Under the pieces are notes generated by a model that saw nothing but the letters and a program-made list of their open reading frames with translations, was not told where the DNA came from and searched no databases. 63,588 nucleotides of DNA, from positions 1 to 63,588 of the forward strand of contig JARUHP010000024.1 of the NCBI GenBank assembly GCA_030005635.1. Direction: 5' to 3'. Position 1 is the stretch's first letter. Every line of letters starts with the position of its first letter. This DNA is from Deltaproteobacteria bacterium IMCC39146 (GTDB lineage: Bacteria; Desulfobacterota; Desulfuromonadia; Desulfuromonadales; BM103). Positions 18,114 through 26,236 of this stretch are shown here, piece by piece. The translations under genes and the position numbers were made by a program.

Positions 18114-18208
18114 AGCAACAGATTAACGATCTGTTGCTACGGTCTTCATTTATAGAGACAAAGTTGACCTGTGTCAGCAGCCTGAGCCTCGCCTGCTCTC
18201 AGGCTGCT
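18114..18208. other. Two perfect hairpins upstream of the XRE-cupin regulator
   Basis: AGCAACAGAT-TAACG-ATCTGTTGCT (18114-18138) is a perfect 10-bp inverted repeat, and AGCAGCCTGAG (18176-18186) pairs perfectly with CTCAGGCTGCT (18198-18208). Neither has a T tract. They lie between the carboxylase terminator and the regulator promoter and could be operators or remnants of an element. Confidence 0.55.
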
Positions 18209-18258
18209 AGGTAGTCGTTTAATATAGGTAAAAGGCTTTTTACCTTTATTGAAATTAA

Positions 18259-18288
18259 TTGACAACTGAGCCTTATATCGGTTATATC
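18259..18288 (+). promoter_or_regulatory. Promoter of the regulator gene with shared operator-like element
   Basis: TTGACA (18259-18264) is followed after 17-18 bases by TTATATC. GGTTATATCC (18280-18289), four bases, then GGT matches the arrangement at the carboxylase promoter (13158-13174), suggesting one regulator acts on both. Confidence 0.65.
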
Positions 18289-18333
18289 CTAAAGGTTCTA
18301 AAACATTATTCTATTTTGATTGGAAGGTCTGCC

Positions 18334-18894
18334 GTGGAATATAATATCGGTGCAAAAATCAAGGAACTGCGCAAGGCCCGCAAGCTGACTTTGCAGGCTG
18401 TAGCCCGTGAAACCGGCTTTTCGCCCGCGTTGATCTCGCAGATTGAGAACAACAATGTTTCTCCTCCCATTGCGACCCTCTCCAAAATAGCCCGTTTCTT
18501 TGATGTCAAAATCGGTCTTTTTTTCGAAGAAGAAGAAGTCGATTGTAAATACGAAGTGGTGCGTAAGGCTGATCGTCGGGAAGTCAGTCGGGTCATTTCC
18601 GTCGCCGGAACCGGCCACGGCTATGCCTACGAGGCCCTCTCTTTCCGTAAGCGCAACAAGAAGATGGAACCGTTTGTTGTGACTGTGTCGCAACGTCCGG
18701 AGGAAGAAACCCTTTACAATCATGATGGAGAAGAGTTTCTCCTGATCCTCAAAGGTCAGGCAGAAGTTATTCTCGATGATGAACGCATCTTCCTGGATGA
18801 AGGGGATGCCGTTTATTTCGATGCAACATTAAAGCACCGTCTGCTTTCATACGGCGGCGAAGAAACCCAGGTTCTGGCGATCGTTACTCGATAG
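18334..18894 (+). CDS. XRE-family transcriptional regulator with cupin domain, 186 aa
   Basis: Residues about 5-60 form a helix-turn-helix of the XRE type (IGAKIKELRKARKLTLQAVARETGFSPALISQIENN), and about 115-186 form a cupin barrel (YNHDGEEFLLILKGQAEVILDDERIFLDEGDAVYFDA) that could bind a small acyl or CoA-linked effector. This architecture is common for regulators of carboxylate and CoA-ester catabolism. I chose GTG 18334 because GGAAGG is 8 bases upstream and the protein then starts just before the HTH. It lies between the carboxylase operon and the mutase gene, so it probably controls the propionate module and itself. Confidence 0.88.
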   Translation: MEYNIGAKIKELRKARKLTLQAVARETGFSPALISQIENNNVSPPIATLSKIARFFDVKIGLFFEEEEVDCKYEVVRKADRREVSRVISVAGTGHGYAYEALSFRKRNKKMEPFVVTVSQRPEEETLYNHDGEEFLLILKGQAEVILDDERIFLDEGDAVYFDATLKHRLLSYGGEETQVLAIVTR

Positions 18895-18908
18895 GCAACG
18901 TCGGAGGC

Positions 18909-18978
18909 CGGGGGGCTGGGGATTGGGGGCTGGTTTGTGAAAGAACTCGTCCCCAATCCCTAGCCCCCAGCCCCCGCA
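18909..18978. repeat. G/C-block inverted repeat between regulator and mutase genes
   Basis: GGGGGCTGGGGATTGGGGGC on the left is mirrored by CCCCAATCCC and CCCCCAGCCCCC on the right, giving an imperfect 65-base hairpin. It has no clear T tract. It is of the same general kind as the hairpin at 11751 but of different sequence. Confidence 0.75.
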
Positions 18979-19007
18979 TTTAAAATACTTTTGAAAGGAT
19001 AACCGTA

Positions 19008-21152
19008 ATGAGCTGTTTCGAAAAGAAGACCAAGGCTGATTGGGAAGCCCAGGCCAAAAAGGAAAAGAAGACCGACGACCTCTCCGGTTTCAAGTGGGAA
19101 ACTCCGGAAGGCATCGACGTCAAGCCTCTCTATACGGCCGAAGATGTCGAGGGCTTGAAAACAACGAATTCTATGCCCGGTTTGGCCCCTTTCACTCGAG
19201 GTCCCATGGCGACTATGTACGCCGGACGCCCCTGGACCGTTCGTCAGTATGCCGGTTTCTCAACGGCTGAAGAATCCAATGCCTTCTACAAGCGTAATCT
19301 GGCTGCTGGTCAGCAGGGCTTGTCGGTTGCTTTCGACTTGGCAACTCACCGCGGCTACGATTCCGATCATCCCCGTGTTGTCGGCGATGTTGGCAAAGCC
19401 GGTGTCGCCATCGATTCTGTCGAGGATATGAAAATCCTCTTCGGTGATATTCCTCTCGACAAGGTCTCCGTGTCGATGACCATGAACGGCGCGGTTCTGC
19501 CGATTATGGCCAACTACATTGTCGCCGCCGAAGAGCAGGGTGTTTCGCAGGAGCAGCTGGCCGGAACCATTCAGAACGATATCCTCAAAGAGTTCATGGT
19601 CCGTAACACCTATATTTACCCTCCGGCTCCCTCGATGCGCATCATCGCCGATATCATCGAATACACCAGCGAGAAAATGCCGCGCTTTAATTCCATCTCG
19701 ATCTCCGGTTATCATATCCAGGAGGCCGGTGCCAACAATGCCCTGGAGCTCGCCTTCACTCTGGCCGACGGCATTGAGTACGTCAAGACTGCCATTGACA
19801 AGGGCCTTGATGTCGACTCCTTTGCCCCGCGTCTGTCTTTCTTCTTCGCCATCGGCATGAACTTCTTCATGGAAGCCGCCAAGTTGCGCGCCGCACGTTA
19901 CCTGTGGTCGCACCTGATGAAGCGCTTCGAACCGAAGAATCCCAAGTCGTTGATGCTGCGCACCCATTGCCAGACTTCAGGCTGGAGCCTGACCGAGCAG
20001 GACCCCTACAACAATGTTGTGCGGACTACTCTCGAAGCTCTGGCTGCAGTGCTGGGCGGAACCCAATCGTTGCACACCAACGCACTGGACGAAGCGATCG
20101 CCCTGCCGACCGACCATTCGGCACGGATTGCCCGTAATACCCAGTTGATTATCCAGGAAGAGTCCGGTGTCACCAACGTTGTCGATCCTCTGGCCGGTTC
20201 CTATTATGTTGAGTCTCTGACCGCGTCCTTGGTTGAAGAGGCCCAGACGATTCTCGATGAAATCGAAGGTCTCGGTGGTATGACCAAGGCGATCGAGACA
20301 GGGATGCCAAAGCTGCGCATCGAAGAGTCGGCCGCCAAGAAGCAGGCTTCTATCGACAGCGGACGCGACGTCATCGTTGGCGTCAACAAGTACCAGATGG
20401 CTGAAGAGGATGAAATCGAAGTCCTCGATGTCGACAACACAGCCGTGCGCAAGTCGCAGATTGCCCGCCTGGAAAAAATGCGCGCCGATCGCGACGAAGA
20501 GGCCTGTCAGAAGGCTCTTGCCGCAATTACTGCTGCATGCGAAGATGGCAAGCAGAATCTGTTGGCTCTCAGTGTTGATGCAGCCCGTCTGCGGGCCAGC
20601 GTCGGCGAGATCTCCGACGCCATGGAGAAAGTCTATGGGCGACACAAGGCAGAAATCAACCTGGTTTCAGGAGCATATGGATCCGTGGTGGACAAGGACG
20701 AGAACTTTAAAGAATTGAAAACGCGTATCGACGCCTTTGCTGCCAAGGAGGGTCGTCGTCCGCGCATCCTGATCGCCAAGATGGGCCAGGATGGTCACGA
20801 TCGCGGAGCCAAGGTGGTGGCAACCGCTTACGCAGACGCCGGTTTCGATGTGGATGTCGGCCCCCTCTTCCAGACTCCTGAAGAAGCGGCCAAAATGGCC
20901 GTGGAGAACGATGTGCACGTGGTTGGTGTCTCCAGCCTCGCGGCAGGGCACAAAACCCTCGTTCCTCAGCTTGCTGCGGAAATGAAGAAGCTTGGTGCGG
21001 AAGACATCGCTATCGTTTGCGGTGGGGTTATTCCGCGTCAGGATTACAACGAGCTGCTCGCCGCTGGCGCCGCCAGAATCTTCGGACCGGGAACGCCGAT
21101 TGTTACTTCGGCCACCCAGACGCTGGATGCGATCGAAGAAAAAAAGAAATAA
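19008..21152 (+). CDS. scpA: Methylmalonyl-CoA mutase
   Basis: Adenosylcobalamin enzyme that interconverts (R)-methylmalonyl-CoA and succinyl-CoA. The 714-aa protein is the full-length catalytic type. The barrel contains [20 protein letters not shown] and [16 protein letters not shown], and the C-terminal cobalamin domain has DGHDRG at 595-600 with the cobalt-liganding His597, then [16 protein letters not shown] and CGGVIP. A separate small subunit gene is not seen, so it is probably a homodimer, as in Geobacter-type and human enzymes. AAAGGATAA precedes the ATG. MeaB is encoded next and epimerase two genes further. Confidence 0.95.
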   Translation: MSCFEKKTKADWEAQAKKEKKTDDLSGFKWETPEGIDVKPLYTAEDVEGLKTTNSMPGLAPFTRGPMATMYAGRPWTVRQYAGFSTAEESNAFYKRNLAAGQQGLSVAFDLATHRGYDSDHPRVVGDVGKAGVAIDSVEDMKILFGDIPLDKVSVSMTMNGAVLPIMANYIVAAEEQGVSQEQLAGTIQNDILKEFMVRNTYIYPPAPSMRIIADIIEYTSEKMPRFNSISISGYHIQEAGANNALELAFTLADGIEYVKTAIDKGLDVDSFAPRLSFFFAIGMNFFMEAAKLRAARYLWSHLMKRFEPKNPKSLMLRTHCQTSGWSLTEQDPYNNVVRTTLEALAAVLGGTQSLHTNALDEAIALPTDHSARIARNTQLIIQEESGVTNVVDPLAGSYYVESLTASLVEEAQTILDEIEGLGGMTKAIETGMPKLRIEESAAKKQASIDSGRDVIVGVNKYQMAEEDEIEVLDVDNTAVRKSQIARLEKMRADRDEEACQKALAAITAACEDGKQNLLALSVDAARLRASVGEISDAMEKVYGRHKAEINLVSGAYGSVVDKDENFKELKTRIDAFAAKEGRRPRILIAKMGQDGHDRGAKVVATAYADAGFDVDVGPLFQTPEEAAKMAVENDVHVVGVSSLAAGHKTLVPQLAAEMKKLGAEDIAIVCGGVIPRQDYNELLAAGAARIFGPGTPIVTSATQTLDAIEEKKK

Positions 21153-21204
21153 GTATTTAGTGTGATAAGGGAGGGCAGATGTGATTCTGCTCTCCTTTTT
21201 TTTA

Positions 21205-21425
21205 AAGGTATAAGCGTAACGCAAAAGACGAAAACGTATAAACGTAACGCAAAGGCGCAAAGGGGTGAGTCAAGACGCAAAGATAGGCTTTTTTTTGGTA
21301 AACCCATAAACCTGCCGTTTTGTTTCGCAGTTTTTTTTGACCTTTCCTAGCACCCCTGTCTTCAGCTTTTCCTTTGCGTCTTAAGCTTTACCCTTTGCGG
21401 CTTTGCGTTACGCTTTTGCTTATCC
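21205..21425. repeat. Large imperfect palindrome of GCAAAG-type repeat, mutase-meaB spacer
   Basis: The left arm carries GCGTAACGCAAAGGCGCAAA and the right arm CTTTGCGGCTTTGCGTTACG with CTTTGCGTCTTAAGCTTTAC, so the 220-base spacer can fold on itself. It shares the AACGCAAAGGCGCAAAGGGG core with the dispersed repeats elsewhere but lacks their TATAACCC ends. It lies inside what is probably one operon. Confidence 0.8.
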
Positions 21426-21447
21426 ACCTCAATCATCAGAATGACCT

Positions 21448-22425
21448 ATGATCAAAATCAACGAAATAGCTGCAGGTGTCCGCGCCGGCAATATCCGTTC
21501 TCTCGCCAAGGCGATCACCTTGATTGAGAGTCGTAACCTCGATCATTCCCTTGCCGCCACAACCCTGCTCGATGAATTGCTCCCCGCTACGGGCAACTCG
21601 ATCCGGATCGGTATTTCCGGAGTGCCGGGAGCGGGTAAGAGTACCTTTATCGAAGCCTTCGGTATGCTTCTGCTCAGCCTTGGTCACAAGGTTGCTGTGT
21701 TAGCTGTTGACCCCTCTTCGCAACTTTCCGGCGGTAGTATCCTCGGTGACAAAACCCGTATGGAAGAACTTGCAAGGGAGGAGGGTGCGTTCATCAGACC
21801 GTCTCCGGCAGGACAAACTCTGGGTGGCGTGGCCCGCAAGACCCGCGAGACCATGCTGGTCTGTGAAGCGGCCGGATATGATGTCATCATCGTTGAAACG
21901 GTCGGTGTTGGCCAGTCCGAGATTACTGTTGCTTCCATGGTTGATTTCTTCCTCCTGCTGCAGATCCCCAATGCCGGTGATGAACTACAGGGCATCAAGC
22001 GCGGCGTCATGGAGATCGCCGACGCCATCGTCGTCAACAAGGCCGAAGGCGATAACCGTTCCCGCGCCGACCTGGCCCGTCAGCAGTACGCTAACGCCCT
22101 GCACATGCTCAAACCAAAGAGCCTCAACTGGCAGGTCCCCGCTCTCCTCTGCAGCGCCCTGCACAATGAAGGGGTAACCGAAGTCTGGAGCACCATCGAA
22201 GAGTTCGCAACCCGGATGCGCGAGAATGGTGAACTGCAAGATAAACGAAACCTGCAGGCCACCGACTGGATGTGGACGCTGCTGTTGGACGACCTGAAAG
22301 AGATGTTTTTGCGCGACAGAAACGTCGAGAGCCTGGTGGAGCAGGTACAGGAAGCCGTTGCGACGGGGGTGACGACACCGAGTGCCGCTGCGCGAAGATT
22401 GTTGGAGGCTTTTAAAAGAAATTGA
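21448..22425 (+). CDS. meaB: Methylmalonyl-CoA mutase-associated GTPase MeaB
   Basis: A G3E-family GTPase chaperone that loads adenosylcobalamin into the mutase and protects it from inactivation. The 325-aa protein has Walker A GVPGAGKS at 58-65, the AVDPSSQLSGGSILGDKTRM switch segment, ETVGVGQSE, and NKAEGDN as guanine-specificity motif (NKxD variant). C-terminal helices around RNVESLVEQVQEAV would dimerise. It directly follows the mutase gene with only a repeat between, the usual pairing for this chaperone. Confidence 0.95.
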   Translation: MIKINEIAAGVRAGNIRSLAKAITLIESRNLDHSLAATTLLDELLPATGNSIRIGISGVPGAGKSTFIEAFGMLLLSLGHKVAVLAVDPSSQLSGGSILGDKTRMEELAREEGAFIRPSPAGQTLGGVARKTRETMLVCEAAGYDVIIVETVGVGQSEITVASMVDFFLLLQIPNAGDELQGIKRGVMEIADAIVVNKAEGDNRSRADLARQQYANALHMLKPKSLNWQVPALLCSALHNEGVTEVWSTIEEFATRMRENGELQDKRNLQATDWMWTLLLDDLKEMFLRDRNVESLVEQVQEAVATGVTTPSAAARRLLEAFKRN

Positions 22426-22427
22426 TT

Positions 22428-22676
22428 TTTTAACGCAAAGGTGCAAAGGGTGGAGCTTAAGACGCAAAGAGAAACTGATTGTTTAGCGTAAAAGCGTAAC
22501 GCAAAGGCGCAAAGGGTAAAGCTTAAGACGCAAGGCAGAGCTGATTGTTTAATGCAAAAGCGTAACGCAAAGGCGCAAAGTGAAGCTTAAGACGCAAAGC
22601 AGAGCTGATTGTTTAATGCAAAAGCGTAACGCAAAGGGTAGAGCTTAAGGCGCAAAGAAAAACTGAAATTTTTTGG
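22428..22676 (+). repeat. Tandem array of about 64-base GCAAAG units upstream of GxxExxY gene
   Basis: Four head-to-tail units share the block GCGTAACGCAAAGGCGCAAA followed by GCTTAAGACGCAAAG and, between units, TGATTGTTTAATGCAAAA. Units 2, 3 and 4 are about 60-65 bases; the first and last are shorter. The units are continuous with no unique spacers. The array ends about 25 bases before the start of the GxxExxY gene; an inverted piece of the same repeat begins 6 bases after that gene's stop. Confidence 0.9.
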
Positions 22677-22700
22677 TATTTATTTTTTTTGGAGGGGACG

Positions 22701-23084
22701 ATGGGTGAAAATGAGGTTAGTAAATATATTGTAGATGCCGCTATCGAGGTTCATCGTGAATTAGGTGGTCCAGGCTTGCTCGAGAATATCTATGAAGAGG
22801 CGCTTTGCCAAGAGTTAGTATCGCATGGGCTTAACGTCCAGCGTCAGTATGCTGTTGAAGTAGAGTACAAGGGGCGAGCATTGAAAAAGAGATTGGTGCT
22901 TGATCTGCTCGTTGAAGACAAGGTGGTCGTAGAAGTGAAGTCAGTGGAAACGCATAATCCACTTCACGAAGCGCAGCTTCTAACTTATTTGCGAGTATCC
23001 CATAGAAAATTAGGTCTTTTAGTCAATTTTGGTGAACGCTATGTAGCTCAAGGCGTAAGGCGGGTCGTCAATAGGTTACCCTGA
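22701..23084 (+). CDS. GxxExxY family protein (PD-(D/E)XK nuclease-like), 127 aa
   Basis: The signature G25-x-x-E28-x-x-Y31 (GGPGLLENIYEEAL) identifies the GxxExxY family. A PD-(D/E)XK-like core is visible: Asp68 in RLVLDLLV, Glu78 and Lys80 in VVVEVKS, and Gln92 in HEAQLLTYL. The family is predicted to be a nuclease-fold protein of unproven role. The ATG at 22701 has an ideal GGAGGGG site; an in-frame TTG at 22689 is unlikely. It breaks up the meaB-mce neighbourhood, has no metabolic link to propionate, and lies between inverted blocks of the GCAAAG repeat on both sides, so it looks inserted together with them. Codons are more AT-rich than in meaB. Confidence 0.88.
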   Translation: MGENEVSKYIVDAAIEVHRELGGPGLLENIYEEALCQELVSHGLNVQRQYAVEVEYKGRALKKRLVLDLLVEDKVVVEVKSVETHNPLHEAQLLTYLRVSHRKLGLLVNFGERYVAQGVRRVVNRLP

Positions 23085-23087
23085 ACC

Positions 23088-23144
23088 TACTTTGCGTCTT
23101 AGCTTTTAACTTTGCGTCTTTGCGTTACGCCTCTGCGTTAATTT
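23088..23144 (-). repeat. Inverted GCAAAG-type repeat downstream of GxxExxY gene
   Basis: CTTTGCGTCTTAGC and CTTTGCGTCTTTGCGTTACG lie immediately after the GxxExxY stop and are the reverse complement of the core in the tandem array at 22428-22676. Together they frame the gene as an inverted-repeat pair. Confidence 0.85.
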
Positions 23145-23187
23145 ATCGCAGTTCAAGTACACTGTCCCAATAAGAAAGGTCATCACC

Positions 23188-23595
23188 ATGCCCAAAAAAA
23201 TCAGTCACATCGGTATCGCCGTCAAAAGCATCGAAGAGTCCACAGCTTTTTACCGGGATGTCCTCGGTATGGAGTTTGAAGGTACAGAAGTTGTCGAGGA
23301 GCAGAAGGTTAAGGTTGCCTTCTTTGTTGTTGGTGAAAGCCGCATCGAGCTTCTGGAGCCAACCGCTGACGATTCTCCGGTTGCTAAGTTTCTGGAAAAG
23401 AATGGCCCGGGAGTGCATCACGTGGCTTACGAAGTTGCAGATCTTCAAGCGCGCCTGATGCAACTCAAGGCTAAAGGTGTTAGAATGATTGATGAGACGC
23501 CGCGTACTGGGGCGCATAAAACGAAAATAGCATTTATGCACCCCAAGGCGAGTGGTGGCGTATTAACCGAGCTTTGTCAGCCCGGCGATCATTAG
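23188..23595 (+). CDS. mce: Methylmalonyl-CoA epimerase
   Basis: A vicinal-oxygen-chelate enzyme that interconverts (S)- and (R)-methylmalonyl-CoA, linking carboxylase to mutase. The 135-aa protein shows the expected metal-binding pattern: His7 in ISHIGIAV, Glu in RIELLEP, His in GPGVHHVAYEV and Glu near the C-terminus in VLTELCQ. AAAGG precedes the ATG. It completes the propionyl-CoA to succinyl-CoA set with the carboxylase (13325-17982), mutase and MeaB. Confidence 0.95.
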   Translation: MPKKISHIGIAVKSIEESTAFYRDVLGMEFEGTEVVEEQKVKVAFFVVGESRIELLEPTADDSPVAKFLEKNGPGVHHVAYEVADLQARLMQLKAKGVRMIDETPRTGAHKTKIAFMHPKASGGVLTELCQPGDH

Positions 23596-23754
23596 GCTGA
23601 GCTTGAGAGCGGCTTTGCTGTGGCGGCTGAAAGGCTTCGTTTGATCCCATATTCGGCGCGGACGGTAGTCAAAGAAAACGCTGTTTTATTTTTAAGGGTT
23701 TATTAGGCCTCTTCTAATCTTGCCGGCTAAATAAAGGCCTTTTGGTGTTTGCAC

Positions 23755-23783
23755 TTGACAAATAAAAACAACGTTTCTATATT
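23755..23783 (+). promoter_or_regulatory. Strong sigma-70-type promoter for the thioredoxin-like gene
   Basis: TTGACA (23755-23760), a 17-base spacer and TATATT (23778-23783), about 40 bases upstream of the start codon at 23823. Confidence 0.8.
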
Positions 23784-23822
23784 GCAAAAAGCTGTTCTAC
23801 TGTGAGAAAGGAGAGCTGACCT

Positions 23823-24371
23823 TTGTGTGTTGATCATTTAAAAACGGTTAAGTGGCTGTGTGCTGTTTTCCTTCTGGTGCTTTTTTGTGTGGTTCCAACC
23901 CCAGGCTTCGCCATCGGAGCGGGTGAACCTGCTCCAGATTTTAAGCTACAGGCACTGACGGGCGAAGATGTCTCCCTCTCCGATTTCAAGGGACGTCTGG
24001 TTCTTCTCAAGTTGGCAACAACCTGGTGTCCAACCTGTAAATTGTTGTCAGCAGAAATCAAGAAGGTCGGTGATTTTCTTAAAGAACAGGATGTTGTGGT
24101 CTTGGAGGTTTTTGTCCAGGATTCCGAGAAGACTATTAAGAAGTATCTTGGCGATCATGAACCGCCCATGACGTTTTATGCCTTGCTCGATGATGGTCAG
24201 GCTTATGAAGCTTACAATGTTTACCTGATTCCGAGATTCCTGGTTATCGATAAAGATCAGGTTGTACGTTTTGACAGTTCCGGCCAAAACGTGATGGCTT
24301 ACGATATTCGTGCCATGGTTCAGAAGTACAATCATTCTCCAGCGCAAGAAACTCCAGAGAAGACACAATGA
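23823..24371 (+). CDS. Periplasmic TlpA/AhpC-type thioredoxin-fold protein, 182 aa
   Basis: Residues 1-30 form a signal peptide or membrane anchor (VKWLCAVFLLVLFCVVPTPGFA). The mature part is a TlpA/ResA-like thioredoxin fold with PAPDFKLQALTGEDVSLSDF and the active site WCPTC, followed by a cis-Pro region YLIPRFLVID. It probably reduces disulfides in the periplasm, for example for cytochrome c maturation, or acts as a peroxide-linked redoxin. The start is a TTG at 23823 with GGAGAG upstream; no ATG fits before the signal peptide. A strong promoter precedes it. The C-terminal tail is charged and probably flexible. Confidence 0.85.
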   Translation: MCVDHLKTVKWLCAVFLLVLFCVVPTPGFAIGAGEPAPDFKLQALTGEDVSLSDFKGRLVLLKLATTWCPTCKLLSAEIKKVGDFLKEQDVVVLEVFVQDSEKTIKKYLGDHEPPMTFYALLDDGQAYEAYNVYLIPRFLVIDKDQVVRFDSSGQNVMAYDIRAMVQKYNHSPAQETPEKTQ

Positions 24372-24671
24372 AAAAGTGAAGGCTTGTTTGGTTTGGGTAG
24401 AAGTCGTGGAAAAAATGCGACAGTGTGGTTGCCTAGCAACACTATTGTTTCGGGGAACGAGTAGAAAAAGTAACACTATTTTGTCACCAAAGTTAAAAAA
24501 TGCTTGGAAATGAGCGCTTCTTTGGTTATCTTGTGTGGCGTTAGCTAAATTGGCATCAATGTTGAAGTGTTACAGCGTAGTCGGGCTGTCAGCCTGGCAA
24601 CAATTGTTTTTAAAAAGTCGCAACGGGTTTAGTGGTGCAATCAAAAAAAATCTACGAAAGGAGGTAAGTGA

Positions 24672-24809
24672 ATGAAGAAGGTTTTTTCCGGAACACTTGC
24701 GGTAATGATGATCCTCTCTTTGGTAGCATGCGCTGGCACAAGTGGTGATCAGAAGATTCGCGTCAAGTGTCCGGCCTGTGGCTATGAATTTGATGCACCG
24801 ACCGAGTAA
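24672..24809 (+). CDS. Micro-lipoprotein with CPACG motif, 45 aa
   Basis: A 45-codon gene with a strong GGAGGT site. Residues 1-20 are a lipoprotein signal ending in the lipobox LVAC, so Cys20 would be lipidated. The mature part of only 26 residues carries KCPACGYEFD, one half of a zinc-ribbon motif. A paralogue with the same layout is encoded at 28492-28632 on the other strand. The porin gene starts 88 bases downstream in the same direction. Function is unknown; the half-ribbon could dimerise around a metal or be a redox CxxC. Confidence 0.8.
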   Translation: MKKVFSGTLAVMMILSLVACAGTSGDQKIRVKCPACGYEFDAPTE

Positions 24810-24897
24810 AATTTAAGCAGTTTTAAAAGGCTTGGCTCACTGTGGTAGTGGGTACAAGTTGTAAACTGAGAGTAATTACATTCAGGAGGCAAAAAAG

Positions 24898-26127
24898 ATG
24901 AAATTGTTAAAAGTTGCAGTAGTTATGGCCCTGGTCGTACTCATGGCCGCCCCGGCATTCGCCGAAATGAAGCTCAATGGTTACTACCGCCTGCAGGGCA
25001 CCTTTTTCGATGATGGCACTGGAGCTGACGATAATCAGGACTTCTCTCAGCGTCTGCGCATGAAGTTGACCAACACCCTCAACGAGAACGTCAGCTTCGT
25101 TTACTACGGCGAAGTCGACGCCGACTGGGGTCAGCCTGCTAAAGGTACACACGCTCACGATACTGACGGCAACCCGGATACAGTTGATATGACCACATAC
25201 ACCAACGGTGGCGGTACGGTTGCTGGCGACGGCGTCAACCTCGAGACCAAGAACGTCTACCTTGCTATCAAGGGCGACAACTTCAGCACCAAGCTCGGTC
25301 TCCAGGGTATGGGCGACACTTTTGACGGCCTGATCTTCTCCGAAGACATGGCTGGCGCGACCTTTAAAACCTCTGTTGGTCCTGCTGACTTCACCCTGCT
25401 CTACTCCAAGCTCGTAGAAGGCGCCAAAGACGTTGATGATGACGCAACTCTGTACGGTGGTACTGTAAGCTTTGCTGCATCTGACATGGCTACCTTTGGT
25501 GCCAGTGTTTACTACACTGAGACAGAAGCTGCTGTCGGTTCTGACGCAGACGTCCTGTACTACGGTGTAAACGGTAGTGTTGCCGTGAGCGAAGCTCTCT
25601 CCTTCAATGCTTTCGGTTTTGTTGCTGATATGGACAACGGCGTTACTAGTGGTGACACCTACATCCTGAACGCAGACGCCCGTTACAAGTTTGATATGGG
25701 TAATGCCAAGTTCCGCGTCATGTACGCACCTGAGGAAGATCAGGCGGAAGACCAGTTTATGGACATCGCTGAAGCCGGTCTCAACGGTGAAGGCCTGATG
25801 TTCATCGGTGGCGACGCTTATGCTACCAACAACGGCAATGGCGAAGACAAGTACACAGATGCTCTCTACAGCGGTGCAGGCCTGATGCTCTACGCTCTGA
25901 GCGGTCAGCTCAACTTCGACAACGACATTTACGCTCGTTTTGCTCTTGCTTATGCTGATACCGACGACGATGATCTCGGTACTGAGGTTGGCGCAACGAT
26001 CGGCAAGAAGTTCTTCGGCAATGTTGATGTCAGCGTTCGCGCTGCTCAGTTCATGGTTGGCGATGCTTATGGCCCAGATGCTAATGACATGACTAAGGTT
26101 ATCGGTATGGTCAATGTTGGTTTCTAA
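24898..26127 (+). CDS. Outer-membrane porin-like beta-barrel protein, 409 aa
   Basis: A 22-residue signal peptide (MALVVLMAAPAFA) is followed by alternating aromatic strands, starting MKLNGYYRLQGTFFDD and ending with a terminal Phe after MVNVGF, the C-terminal signature used by the BAM complex. The sequence is acidic, rich in Asp and Gly, and has no cysteine. This fits a general or selective diffusion porin of the outer membrane. A GGAGG site precedes the ATG and a perfect terminator follows. The micro-lipoprotein just upstream may share its transcript. Confidence 0.85.
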   Translation: MKLLKVAVVMALVVLMAAPAFAEMKLNGYYRLQGTFFDDGTGADDNQDFSQRLRMKLTNTLNENVSFVYYGEVDADWGQPAKGTHAHDTDGNPDTVDMTTYTNGGGTVAGDGVNLETKNVYLAIKGDNFSTKLGLQGMGDTFDGLIFSEDMAGATFKTSVGPADFTLLYSKLVEGAKDVDDDATLYGGTVSFAASDMATFGASVYYTETEAAVGSDADVLYYGVNGSVAVSEALSFNAFGFVADMDNGVTSGDTYILNADARYKFDMGNAKFRVMYAPEEDQAEDQFMDIAEAGLNGEGLMFIGGDAYATNNGNGEDKYTDALYSGAGLMLYALSGQLNFDNDIYARFALAYADTDDDDLGTEVGATIGKKFFGNVDVSVRAAQFMVGDAYGPDANDMTKVIGMVNVGF

Positions 26128-26163
26128 GTTGTCCTATAGCTTAGATGGCCAGTTAGTGTAGTT

Positions 26164-26200
26164 GGAAAGGGCCGGGCTTAGTGCTCGGCCCTTTCTTTTT
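26164..26200 (+). terminator. Terminator after the porin gene
   Basis: GAAAGGGCCGGGC-TTAGT-GCTCGGCCCTTTC forms the stem, followed by TTTTTG, 36 bases after the stop. Confidence 0.93.
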
Positions 26201-26236
26201 GTGATCCTTTCTAAAATTTGAATCCGGAGTGTATTT

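Noticed and set aside
22428-22676. CRISPR array
   Set aside because: Repeated units are continuous and similar throughout; there are no unique spacers of constant length and no cas gene nearby.
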